From Paenibacillus cellulosilyticus (GTDB lineage Bacteria; Bacillota; Bacilli; Paenibacillales; Paenibacillaceae), in contig NZ_QGTQ01000016.1 in NCBI RefSeq assembly GCF_003182255.1, positions 23,836 through 87,835 of the forward strand: a DNA stretch of 64,000 bases. The letters are read 5' to 3'. The notes beneath the pieces were generated by a model, which searched no databases, was not told the origin of the DNA, and worked only from the letters and a program-made list of their open reading frames with translations. Every line of letters begins with the position of its first letter. Positions within the stretch are counted from its first letter, which is position 1. Shown here one piece after another: positions 1 to 8,002 of this stretch. Made by a program: the position numbers and the translations under genes.

Positions 1-784
1 ACTGCAGATCATTCAAGCCGACGCGATACACGTACGTGTCGATAATGTCGGACGATTGATACACCAAGGGGTTGTACATATTGAAGATCTGGTCAAAGTT
101 CGCATTCATCACGTTGCCAAGCGCCAGCGTCGCCAGCAGAATGACCGTCGTCTTCACGCCCGGAATCGTAACGTGGATGAGCTGACGGAACCGGGAAGCG
201 CCATCAATCTCCGCAGCCTCGTACAGCACAGGATTGATGCCAGTGAGAGCTGCCAGATAGACGATTGCGCCGAAGCCGAATTCCTTCCAGACGTCCGTAC
301 TGATGATGATCGCCGGGAACCATTTGTTGCTCTGATAGAACAGAATCGGGTCGACGCCGAACAAGCCGAACAATTTATTCATGATGCCATCCAGCGAGAA
401 GACATCGAAGAAGACCGTAGCGAGCAGCACCCATGACAGGAAGTGCGGCAAATAGACGATCGTCTGAATCCATCTCCGCATGAACCGTACCCTCACCTCG
501 TTGAGCAGAAGCGCGAACACGAGCGGCACGATCAGGTTGGCAATGATTTTCATGACCGCGAGAAATATCGTATTGAAGAAAATCGTCCGGCTGTCCGGCA
601 GCTCGAACATGTACTTGAAGTTCTCGAACCCGACCCAATCCGAACCGGTAATGCCGCGCCGCGGCCGAAAATCTTGAAATGCCATAAGCGAGTAGAACAT
701 CGGAACGAGGCTGAATAGAATCAGGAACACGATGCCCGGCCATACCATCAGGTGATAATGAAACGAACGTTTTCTCCACAACAT
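1..784 (-). CDS. Sugar ABC transporter permease, LplB/YtcP type (partial)
   Basis: This is an inner-membrane permease subunit of a polysaccharide or oligosaccharide ABC importer. The reading frame starts at the ATG at 784 and runs off the left edge, so about 261 residues are visible and the C-terminus is missing; complete relatives have roughly 300-320. Seen: an N-terminal membrane segment near residues 15-35 (MVWPGIVFLILFSLVPMFYS), further hydrophobic helices, and the permease EAA loop near residue 190 (EAAEIDGASRFRQLI), which contacts the ATPase. It lies 122 bp downstream of the solute-binding lipoprotein gene on the same strand, the usual order in Lpl-type loci. The ribosome site is weak (GGTGAG). 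The substrate cannot be read from sequence. No ATPase gene is visible, as is normal for this family, which shares a common MsmX-like ATPase. Confidence 0.9.
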   Translation of the reverse strand, partial: MLWRKRSFHYHLMVWPGIVFLILFSLVPMFYSLMAFQDFRPRRGITGSDWVGFENFKYMFELPDSRTIFFNTIFLAVMKIIANLIVPLVFALLLNEVRVRFMRRWIQTIVYLPHFLSWVLLATVFFDVFSLDGIMNKLFGLFGVDPILFYQSNKWFPAIIISTDVWKEFGFGAIVYLAALTGINPVLYEAAEIDGASRFRQLIHVTIPGVKTTVILLATLALGNVMNANFDQIFNMYNPLVYQSSDIIDTYVYRVGLNDLQ

Positions 785-851
785 CGGTTCTCACCGCTTT
801 ACTGTTTAATGGTCATTCACTTGCCGTACTTGTCAAAATTGAGAATCCAAC

Positions 852-877
852 GGGGACCCGGCGAACGCCGAAGCCCC
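852..877 (-). promoter_or_regulatory. Intergenic hairpin between binding-protein and permease genes
   Basis: An inverted repeat with outer arms GGGG/CCCC and inner arms CGGCG/CGCCG lies in the gap between the two genes, with no T-run. Such processing or stabilising hairpins often keep the binding-protein message more abundant than the permease message; that role is inference. Confidence 0.4.
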
Positions 878-906
878 CAAGCGAATCTCCCAAACGAAAC
901 TAGCTA

Positions 907-2673
907 CTAGTTACCGGATACAATATCGGAAACTTCCTTCGTAATCTGGTCGCCGCCAAGCTTCTTCCAGTCGCTGACGAACGAATCGAATGCATCGACC
1001 GGCAGGTCGCCTACGATAATCTTCAAGAACGTCTCATTCTCCAGCTTCTGCAGCGACGTCCACTTCGTCTCCATCGTCTTCGTCGTGCCGTAGAACAGGC
1101 TGTAGACTTTCTCCATGTCCGTGTTAGCGAGAATGCCGCCGCCGAGCTCATACGCTTTGGCCGGCTTCCACGCGTCCATGTTTTTCTTCGGATTCTCCTT
1201 CTCGATGACCGAGTAGTCGTATACTTGCTTCGTGTCTGGATCAAACGTTGCTGGATCGAGCTCGCCCTTAAGCGCGGCCTGCACATCCTTGTAACGCTTC
1301 ACAACTGCGTCGGAGTAGTCGAGCAGCAGGTCAAACGGGTAGTAGTTGCGGTTCTGTACCGTGTTTGCCGTTGCATAGTCGTCGAGCTTCTTCATCTCAT
1401 CCTTGTTCGGATCTTGACGGCGCTCGATGCGCGTGAATGCGTTCAGCAGCTTCACTGCCGCTTCTGGGTTCTTGTAGCCTTTGCGTACTACGAGGTAACG
1501 GTCCGTTACCGGCGCCATGTGCGTGACGAACTTGCCATCTTTGTCGAGCGGAGCCGCATACGCCTTCCACTCGGCCTTCGTATCGTTCGCCACTGCGTCA
1601 GCAAGCGGCCAATATGGCATCCACCAAGGGCCGAAGAACATGCCTGTTTTGTTCGCGACGATCGGCTCCTGCGTTTCTTTATAGAGCGCGAACTGCGGAT
1701 CGATCAAGCCGCCTTTATACATCTCCGCCAGCTTCGCGAGTGCATCCTTGTTCTCTGGCGTAATTGAACCATAGACGACGTTTCCGTCCTTGTCCTTGAT
1801 CCAGTTCTTAGGGAAGGCATGATACGAGCTAAAAATCGAGTCGAAGCCGTTCGGGTTCGGCTTTTGTCCATATACAACCTGCTTATCGCCCGTCAGACCA
1901 AGCGTGTCCTTCTTGCCATTACCATCTGGGTCCTGCTCGATGAATGCCTTCGCCACTGCCGCAAGCTCGTCAACCGTCTTCGGCGCCTGCAGGTTCAGCT
2001 TGTCGAGCCAGTCTTGGCGAATCCAGAGCAGCGAAGGTGCATCCGCCTCGATCGCAACGTTCGGCAAGCCATACAATCTGCCATCCACCGTTGCATCTGC
2101 GAGTGCAAGTCCTTGCGTCGAGTCATACATCGCTCTTACAAGCTCAGAGCCGTACTTCGCATAAACATCGGTCAAATCCTCGATCATGTCGTTGTCGATC
2201 AGCTTGCGCAGCTGGTTGCGGTCGACGACCATCGCATCCGGCAGGTCATTACTGGCGATTGCGAGGTTCACCTTTTGCTTGAAGGCGTCATCGCCCTTTG
2301 CTTCCCAAGCATGCGTTACTTTAATATTCGAAATGCTCTCTAAATAGCGCGATACAGGGTTGTTATCGTTGGTGTCGCCTGCGCCCAGCTTGTCATCCGG
2401 AATTTTGAAGCCGACGCTGATCGATACAGGCTCGCTGTATTTCTCATAAGCAAGCGTGTCGCCTTTCGCATCCGATGATGTTGTCGTCGTGCCCTTGTCT
2501 CCAGCGTCCGATGACGTTGTCGTCTTACCGCTGTCGCCAGCATCCGATGACGTCGAGCTCTTGCCACTGTCTCCAGCGTCGCTGTCGCCGCCGCTGCCAC
2601 AAGCACTAAGCAATACGGCCAAAGCGATAGGCGCTGCCATCCATTTGGACGATCTGTAGTTTGCCATCACCAT
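907..2673 (-). CDS. Extracellular solute-binding lipoprotein (LplA/YtcQ type)
   Basis: This is the substrate-binding lipoprotein of the carbohydrate ABC importer, anchored outside the membrane. The 588-residue product has a short signal peptide with lipobox LLSAC near residue 25. A Ser/Thr/Asp/Gly linker with about three imperfect 12-residue repeats (DAGDSGKTTTSS type) follows, and then a family-1 type binding fold from about residue 75 (DLPDAMVV, FYG and WMPYWP segments). AAGGGGG lies only 4 nt before the first ATG, so the in-frame ATG two codons on (2667) may be the real start. The gene follows the kinase and regulator genes 3000-6201 and precedes the permease, so it is probably part of, or controlled by, that sensory operon. 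The repeat linker is unusual and may vary in length between strains. Confidence 0.92.
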   Translation of the reverse strand: MVMANYRSSKWMAAPIALAVLLSACGSGGDSDAGDSGKSSTSSDAGDSGKTTTSSDAGDKGTTTTSSDAKGDTLAYEKYSEPVSISVGFKIPDDKLGAGDTNDNNPVSRYLESISNIKVTHAWEAKGDDAFKQKVNLAIASNDLPDAMVVDRNQLRKLIDNDMIEDLTDVYAKYGSELVRAMYDSTQGLALADATVDGRLYGLPNVAIEADAPSLLWIRQDWLDKLNLQAPKTVDELAAVAKAFIEQDPDGNGKKDTLGLTGDKQVVYGQKPNPNGFDSIFSSYHAFPKNWIKDKDGNVVYGSITPENKDALAKLAEMYKGGLIDPQFALYKETQEPIVANKTGMFFGPWWMPYWPLADAVANDTKAEWKAYAAPLDKDGKFVTHMAPVTDRYLVVRKGYKNPEAAVKLLNAFTRIERRQDPNKDEMKKLDDYATANTVQNRNYYPFDLLLDYSDAVVKRYKDVQAALKGELDPATFDPDTKQVYDYSVIEKENPKKNMDAWKPAKAYELGGGILANTDMEKVYSLFYGTTKTMETKWTSLQKLENETFLKIIVGDLPVDAFDSFVSDWKKLGGDQITKEVSDIVSGN

Positions 2674-2999
2674 ATATCCCCCTTGCGTTTCATCGTTAAT
2701 GTTTACGCTTTCATTGTAGCGAACAAACAGGAGCGAGCGAGATTGAAAGCTGCCTTCCGTTCACGTTCGCCTGTTTGAGGTTTGTGAACCAAATTCCTAC
2801 CGCACAGAACCATATTCCCACTAGGGGTTGAACTCGCACTACTAGGGGGCTGTGCTCCGATCAATGCCGAGCCAGCCGCACAACCGTTGTCTAACCCGGC
2901 AGAACTTTCACTTCTCGAAAACGTTACCGATAATTAACTACGTGTATGATCGTCGCAGACGTGCATGGGCAAACCTGCTCGCTTGCATCTCCTTCTAGC
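2674..2999. other. Intergenic region with weak promoter elements
   Basis: This 326-bp gap separates the regulator gene from the binding-protein gene, both leftward. A possible minus-strand -10 (TACAAT, 2713-2718) has no matching -35, which would fit dependence on the YesN-type activator. A sequence resembling a LacI/CcpA-family site (GAAAACGTTACC, about 2917-2928) is present but is a poor cre match. No gene is seen. Confidence 0.3.
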
Positions 3000-4415
3000 T
3001 TAGCGTTTGGCTGTGCGGTATTCCGATGGGAGCAGCCCGACATGCTCACGGAAGACGCGGCTGAAATACTTGTCATCCTCGAAGCCCGCCCGCTCCGCTA
3101 TCTCGTACACCGGTGCATCCGATTCCTGCAGCAGCCGCTTGGCGAGGTCGATTCGCATCGCCCGCAGCGTGTCGCCGAACGATGCGCCAGCCAGCTTCGC
3201 GAAGCATTGGCTGAAGTAGCTGCGGCTCATGGAGACGTGCGTCGCAACGTCGGACTGATTGATTTTGTCCCCGGCGTGCTGCCGCATATAGATGACTGCT
3301 CCGATCAGGCAGCCCATTACTTCCCGCGACATCGCCAGCTCCTCTGTTCGGCTGCGAACGAGTGACGACACGCGGCCCAGCCAATCGCGCCAGTCACGCC
3401 AAGTCCGATTGCGGCTGCTCTCCTCTAACATGCGGACACGCTCGTCCGCTGTGAACAGCAGGCCGGACCAGTCCGCGAACAGTTGACCAGCAAACGTGTG
3501 CCAGGCTTCGGGCTGTATCTCCAGCCGCTCTGCTTCGGCAAGCATCGTCTTCCACTCCTCTGTATGGAGTGCCCAACGAAGCGTATGCCACTGGTTAGGT
3601 ACGGCAGCGGCTAGCTGTGCATCCGCGCTGCTTCCCTTATACCGCGGCTTCAAATCTCCGATCGCAAGCGTCATCGTCCCCGACTTCTCAGGCGCATAGA
3701 ATAAGCGGCTTAGCAGCTTCGAGTCTTCAACGAGACGACCGGCTTCCTCGACGGCTGCACCACCTTCTATACCCGTTACAATAACGGGACGCCAGCAGGC
3801 AAGCAGCCGGTCACCCAGCTCGCGGTCGAGCTCGGCCGCTGTGTAAGATGAGGCTGGCTGCGTCAGCCATACGCCAGCTGACAGCTGTATGAGCCGGCTG
3901 CCCTTGGCAAGCGGCAGCCGGAACAGCTCGCCGCTGTCGCCGCCGCGTTCACGCGGGACGAAGGCGATGGCCTGTCCAACGGAAAGCGCTGCTTGCCGGG
4001 AGGCCGTCTCGGCGGCGCCACCTATTTTACCCCGTTCCCAACGACAGCGTTCCACGATCCGGCTGATGACCGAATCGCTGCTATCCACCTCAAGCAGCGT
4101 CTTCACGATATAGTCAATGGCACCAAGCCGCATCGCTTCCTGCACGTAGTCGAACTCATGATGGCACGTCAGCACGACCGACTGCATGTGCGGAAACTGC
4201 TGACGCACTTGGCGGATCAGCTCGAAGCCGTCCATTCGCGGCATCGTAATGTCCGTGAAGAGCAGATCGACCTCGTTATTGTTCATCCATTCCAGCGCAG
4301 CGGCACCATCGCTCGCCTCGCCGACTATGACGATGCCATGCGACGCCCAATCGATGATCGAGATAAACCCTTTGCGCACGAGCTTCTCATCGTCTACGAC
4401 CAATGCTCTAATCAT
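3000..4415 (-). CDS. YesN-type response regulator with AraC-family DNA-binding domain
   Basis: This cytoplasmic response regulator is the partner of the kinase gene just upstream. The start is set at the ATG at 4415 because AAGGAGG lies 6 nt before it and the receiver domain begins at once (MIRALVVDDE); an in-frame ATG at 4505 lies inside the kinase gene and is rejected. Length 471 residues. The receiver domain spans about 1-120, with the phospho-acceptor Asp in TDITMPRMDG. A long middle region follows, and the C-terminal AraC double helix-turn-helix covers about 375-471 (SRSYFSQCFAKLAG and GFEDDKYFSRVFREHVG). It overlaps the kinase stop by 8 bp, indicating translational coupling. By family behaviour it should activate the downstream sugar transporter genes; the ligand is unknown. 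Confidence 0.94.
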   Translation of the reverse strand: MIRALVVDDEKLVRKGFISIIDWASHGIVIVGEASDGAAALEWMNNNEVDLLFTDITMPRMDGFELIRQVRQQFPHMQSVVLTCHHEFDYVQEAMRLGAIDYIVKTLLEVDSSDSVISRIVERCRWERGKIGGAAETASRQAALSVGQAIAFVPRERGGDSGELFRLPLAKGSRLIQLSAGVWLTQPASSYTAAELDRELGDRLLACWRPVIVTGIEGGAAVEEAGRLVEDSKLLSRLFYAPEKSGTMTLAIGDLKPRYKGSSADAQLAAAVPNQWHTLRWALHTEEWKTMLAEAERLEIQPEAWHTFAGQLFADWSGLLFTADERVRMLEESSRNRTWRDWRDWLGRVSSLVRSRTEELAMSREVMGCLIGAVIYMRQHAGDKINQSDVATHVSMSRSYFSQCFAKLAGASFGDTLRAMRIDLAKRLLQESDAPVYEIAERAGFEDDKYFSRVFREHVGLLPSEYRTAKR

Positions 4416-6201
4416 GGAATTCCTCCTTCGTCCTTCTAGGAATGGTGATTGCGATGACGGTCCCTTCGCCGGGCTTGCTGCCAATATGCATCGTTGCCTG
4501 CTCACCGTAGAAACGTTTCAGCATCCGATTCACATAGGATAGGCCGATGCCCAGTCCCTGCTTCCGTCCCTCTGGATCTTCCTCTAGCAGCTTGCGCGCC
4601 TTCTCTTCACTAATGCCCTCTCCGTTGTCCTCAACGACAAGCATTAGCCGATCGCCATCCGCGGATCGAACCGCAACGGTCACGCATCCGTTCGACTCAC
4701 TCGCCCCATGGTAGATCGCGTTCTCGACAAGCGGCTGCAGCAGGAAGCGCGGCACCGCCGCCGCCATCGCCGCATCGTCCAGCTCCAGACTGAACTCGAA
4801 TTCGTAATCGTAGCGGATACGCTGCAGCTCCATGTAATTTTGCACAGCCTCAATCTCTTCGCGCATCGTCACTATGAGGCTCTGCTTGCCAAGGTTGTAT
4901 TGAAGCACCTTCACGAGCAGCGTCACGAGCCGATCGATCTCCTTCTGGCCGTTCATCCGTGCCAGCCACTGCACCGTATTGAGCGTATTGTGCAGAAAAT
5001 GCGGATTGATCTGGCTCAGCAGCTTCTCGATCTCGATTCGGCTTTTCTCCTTCTCCTTGTGCTCGACCTCGCCGATCAGATCGTTAATGCGCGTCTTCAT
5101 CTCCTTGAAGCTCGTCAGCAGCAGGTCGAACTCTTCCACATTCGTAAAAGATACCGGCGTCGTCCGATTGTCCGACATGCGTACGATCTGTTGATTAACC
5201 TTGTTGAGCGGCCGATAAATCCACCGCCAGATGAGCAGCGCCAGCAATACGGCAAAGCCTAGCGTCGCGAACGCCAAGAGCCCCAATTGTACGAACCAAG
5301 CGTTGATCTCGCTGTTGAAAGCCGACTTCTTCACGAGCGTCACGAGCTGCCAGCCCTGCGGGCTTGTATAGCGAAAATCGCGATAGCCCTTGTAGGCATC
5401 GGCAAGCGGCTCTCCGCTCTTCCACTTGGCATTGAGACCAAGCTCCGGCTTGTCATCCAGATCGATATAGGTCGATTCTCCATCGCCGTTGATGAGCAGA
5501 TGCGACACTTTGATGCCGTACGACTCGTTATTAAGTATTTTGCGAAACTGATTGTAGTTCGTCTCTAAGTAGACATAGACCTCGCTGTCATCGTCCATGC
5601 GCACCTTGCGGACGACAGAAAACACCGTATTATCGCTGGCGCTGTACATCGTGCGATGAGGTCCGTAGTAATTGCCGCCATTATACGTCGTGAACGGGGG
5701 CAGCTTATCAAAGCTAACGTCGCTGTATAGATTTAAGTTCGAGAATAAGACCGGATCTTCCGCCTTCGGCATAATGTAAGCGGTTACACCTAGATACGGA
5801 TTGGTGAAGTTCACAAGGTTAATCTTCTCGTTGATGCGGGTCATAATTTGCAGCTTCTTATATACCTCAGGCTCCTGCAGGAAAGCCGCCACCTCGTCCA
5901 CCACGCCGCCATCGAGCGCAAACTGCTTGGAAGCGAAGTCGAGGTTGTTGATCGTATTCTCCAGGCTTGCCGCCTCCTGCTTCAGCGTCGCCTCGATACC
6001 GGTCTGCACCTTGTTCGTCATGACATTATAGATCAAGTTGTACGTCATGAGACTGAGCAGCGCCAGCGGCAGCAAACTGCCGATCAGCACATAAACGACG
6101 ACGGTCCGCCGCAGCGACCTTTTGTCCGGTTGAGGTGTACCTAGGCTGCTTGTCCGAAACGGAGATAGCTGCTGCGTAAGCCGGCTCAGCTTTATTGCCA
6201 T
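4408..6201 (-). CDS. YesM-type sensor histidine kinase
   Basis: This membrane kinase is 597 residues long. Seen in order: a transmembrane helix near 35-60, an extracellular sensor region of about 240 residues, a second transmembrane helix near 305-335 (FATLGFAVLLALLIWRW), a HAMP-like segment, the His_kinase domain with the phosphorylated His in INPHFLHNTLN near 395-410, and the ATP-binding domain (N box LLQPLVENAIYHG, G1 box VVEDNGEGIS, G2 GLGIGL). The architecture is that of Bacillota kinases that sense extracellular carbohydrate status. It is the first gene of the leftward operon and overlaps the regulator gene by 8 bp. AAAGGG lies upstream of the ATG. Confidence 0.94.
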   Translation of the reverse strand: MAIKLSRLTQQLSPFRTSSLGTPQPDKRSLRRTVVVYVLIGSLLPLALLSLMTYNLIYNVMTNKVQTGIEATLKQEAASLENTINNLDFASKQFALDGGVVDEVAAFLQEPEVYKKLQIMTRINEKINLVNFTNPYLGVTAYIMPKAEDPVLFSNLNLYSDVSFDKLPPFTTYNGGNYYGPHRTMYSASDNTVFSVVRKVRMDDDSEVYVYLETNYNQFRKILNNESYGIKVSHLLINGDGESTYIDLDDKPELGLNAKWKSGEPLADAYKGYRDFRYTSPQGWQLVTLVKKSAFNSEINAWFVQLGLLAFATLGFAVLLALLIWRWIYRPLNKVNQQIVRMSDNRTTPVSFTNVEEFDLLLTSFKEMKTRINDLIGEVEHKEKEKSRIEIEKLLSQINPHFLHNTLNTVQWLARMNGQKEIDRLVTLLVKVLQYNLGKQSLIVTMREEIEAVQNYMELQRIRYDYEFEFSLELDDAAMAAAVPRFLLQPLVENAIYHGASESNGCVTVAVRSADGDRLMLVVEDNGEGISEEKARKLLEEDPEGRKQGLGIGLSYVNRMLKRFYGEQATMHIGSKPGEGTVIAITIPRRTKEEFHD

Positions 6202-6240
6202 CGTGCTCGCACCCTTTCAACTGCCATATTCACTTGTCGT

Positions 6241-6246
6241 ATTATA
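6241..6246 (-). promoter_or_regulatory. Candidate -10 box for the kinase/regulator operon
   Basis: TATAAT on the minus strand lies 40 bp upstream of the kinase ATG. No good -35 hexamer is found 16-18 bp further upstream. Confidence 0.35.
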
Positions 6247-6312
6247 GTTATAGCATACCTGCCTGCCGTGTGAATGCAGGAACCAGGACCTATCCATCTA
6301 ACAATATATAGC

Positions 6313-6362
6313 AAAAAAGGCCTCCCTGGTAGCACAACTGGTGCGCATGCGGGATGGCCTTA
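6313..6362 (-). terminator. Rho-independent terminator of the 48-aa gene
   Basis: On the minus strand, AAGGCCATCCC pairs with GGGAGGCCTT, with one bulged base and a long loop, followed by six T. It lies 25 bp past the stop of the small gene at 6388-6534. Confidence 0.8.
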
Positions 6363-6387
6363 ATTGGTTTAATGGCATGAATTCGCG

Positions 6388-6534
6388 CTATGGATTATTC
6401 GTATGCTGCTTTGTTTGCAGCTTGGAGCTTGGGGTGCCTTTGCCGAAGCGCTCCTTGTTCTTCCGCTGTCTGTACTGCTGCTCGTTAATGGAATTAACGA
6501 AGTCGCTCGTGCTACCGCTGTGAATGTTGCACAT
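6388..6534 (-). CDS. Small hypothetical protein, 48 aa
   Basis: This is a short reading frame too small for most gene callers. It begins MCNIHSGSTSDFVNS and ends KQHTNNP. Support: a near-perfect ribosome site AAAGGAGG 8-9 nt before the ATG, a complete frame of 49 codons including the stop, and its own terminator just downstream. The product is hydrophilic, rich in Asn, Gln, Ser, Lys and Arg (YRQRKNKERFGKG), with no membrane segment and one Cys. I do not recognise a family and assign no function. It is monocistronic and divergent from the HAD phosphatase gene. Confidence 0.7.
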   Translation of the reverse strand: MCNIHSGSTSDFVNSINEQQYRQRKNKERFGKGTPSSKLQTKQHTNNP

Positions 6535-6699
6535 GGTTGTCGCCTCCTTTTCCAACCCTTAGGTTATCCGCGGTGCGTGCTGCTTATGCTTCCAATATCA
6601 GCCTCATATCTCGACGCAGGGCGTACATCCATAGTATGATAGGCCGTAATAAGTTCGGTTTTCATAGAAAATAGAGATAATAGGATAGGAGACGACAAC

Positions 6700-7473
6700 A
6701 TGAGCTATAAAATCGTTTTTTTCGATATTGACGGTACGCTTGTAAACGAAGAGAAGCAAATTCCGCAAGATACGATTGACGCCATCAACGAGCTGAAGCA
6801 GACGGACGTTATTCCGGTAATCGCGACTGGCCGCGCACCGTATTTCTTCAAGCCGATTGCCGAGCAGCTCGGCATCGATTCGTATGTGAGCCTGAACGGT
6901 GCGTATGTAGTGCATGATGGCCGCGTCCTGTTCGAGCGTCCGATTGAACGTGAATGTCTGGAAGCGCTCGTCGAGCATGCCGGCAAAAACAATCATCCGC
7001 TCGTGTTCGAGGGCGGCGAATCGTACTATGCGAATACGCCTGATAATAACAGCATGCTGACATCGGTCAACTCGCTGCGGATCTCGCCTCCGGGACACGA
7101 TCCTGACTTTTGGCAAAAAGAGAGCATCTATCAAGCGTTCCTCCACTGCGAAGCGCATGAGGAAGAGCTGTACGCGGACGTACTGCCGGGCTTGCGCCTT
7201 GTACGCTGGCACAAAAACGCGATGGACGTGCTCCCTGAGGACGGCTCCAAAGCGCTCGGCATTGATGCGATGCTGCGTCACCTTGGCATCTCCGTTGAAG
7301 AAGCAGTGGCATTCGGCGACGGCTTGAACGACAAAGAAATGCTCGCTGCAGTCGGCCTCGGCGTTGCAATGGGCAACTCGCACCCTGAGCTCATCCCACA
7401 TGCCGACTACGTGACGGCACACGTGAACGAAGGCGGCATCCGCCAAGGCCTGAAGCACGCCGGCCTGCTGTAA
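6700..7473 (+). CDS. HAD-superfamily phosphatase, Cof/YidA type
   Basis: This 257-residue cytoplasmic phosphatase belongs to the Cof subfamily (IIB cap) of HAD hydrolases, which remove phosphate from sugar phosphates, flavin nucleotides or similar metabolites. Motif I is FFDIDGTLV near residue 7-15, with the nucleophile and acid/base Asp pair. Motif II is ATGRAP, motif III the Lys in GSKALGI, and motif IV GDGLNDKEML near residue 205-215. Length and motif spacing match the family. A good ribosome site (ATAGGAGA) precedes the ATG. The gene stands alone and ends at a strong terminator. The substrate cannot be predicted. Confidence 0.93.
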   Translation: MSYKIVFFDIDGTLVNEEKQIPQDTIDAINELKQTDVIPVIATGRAPYFFKPIAEQLGIDSYVSLNGAYVVHDGRVLFERPIERECLEALVEHAGKNNHPLVFEGGESYYANTPDNNSMLTSVNSLRISPPGHDPDFWQKESIYQAFLHCEAHEEELYADVLPGLRLVRWHKNAMDVLPEDGSKALGIDAMLRHLGISVEEAVAFGDGLNDKEMLAAVGLGVAMGNSHPELIPHADYVTAHVNEGGIRQGLKHAGLL

Positions 7474-7492
7474 GCACGGCGTGATATTGCAT

Positions 7493-7522
7493 GCCCTGAC
7501 CCCTTTGGGTTAGGGCTTTTTT
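7493..7522 (+). terminator. Terminator of the HAD phosphatase gene
   Basis: The stem GCCCTGACCC/GGGTTAGGGC with a 4-nt loop is followed by six T, 20 bp after the stop codon. Confidence 0.9.
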
Positions 7523-7590
7523 GCGTTTTTCGGTGGCGGTGTTGGTGCGCTTGTTGACGGTTGGGAATGCGCGGACGGCGGTTCGGTGGT

Positions 7591-7905
7591 GGTTAGGATA
7601 CTTTTATGTACTCTATCTGGGGCGGATGGCGGTTCGGTGGCGGATAAGGTACTTTCAAGTCATCTAACCGGTCCTGACTTAGAGGCAATAAATCACCTCT
7701 AACATGTTTCGTCGAATTTCTCCCGACCTTTAGGGGTGATAAATCGCCTCTAATACGCACCGTTCTCTCACCTTCTCACTTAGGAGCGATAAACCACCTC
7801 TATCCATCTCCATTCCCTCATCCCCCACACTTAAGAGCGATTTATCGCCTCTATCCCGCTCCATTAGCTCACTCTTCATAGATAGGAGCGATAAATCGCC
7901 TCTAT
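7591..7905. repeat. Hairpin array, 51-bp pitch: two C-family then five D-family units
   Basis: Two units built on GGATAC...GTACTCTATC (GATAC at 7597, then 51 bp later) are followed by five units built on TAGAGGCG-AT(A/T)AAT-CGCCTCTA. The D units start at 7681, 7732, 7782, 7833 and 7884, a pitch of 51, 50, 51 and 51 bp, with pyrimidine-rich linkers of about 28 bp. The array lies between the facing terminators of convergent genes. The rest of the gap (7474-7590 and 7906-7950) shows no gene. The same C-then-D order recurs at 54.36-55.08 kb. Confidence 0.9.
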
Positions 7906-7952
7906 CGCAACCGGTCAGCACCTATTCTACCGCGCGCCTCCTCCCAACAATC

Positions 7953-7989
7953 AAAAAAGCCTTCAACCGCCTAGCCAGCAGTTGAAGGC
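7953..7989 (-). terminator. Terminator of the RDD protein gene
   Basis: On the minus strand GCCTTCAAC pairs with GTTGAAGGC, followed by six T, 14 bp beyond the stop codon. Confidence 0.9.
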
Positions 7990-8002
7990 CCCTCGTACCA
8001 AC

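Noticed and set aside
2916..2930. cre site upstream of the sugar-binding lipoprotein gene
   Set aside because: Three or more mismatches to the CcpA consensus in either orientation.
6604..7458. 284-residue minus-strand frame opposite the HAD gene
   Set aside because: It is antisense to a gene with clear HAD motifs, and the product has no recognisable features.
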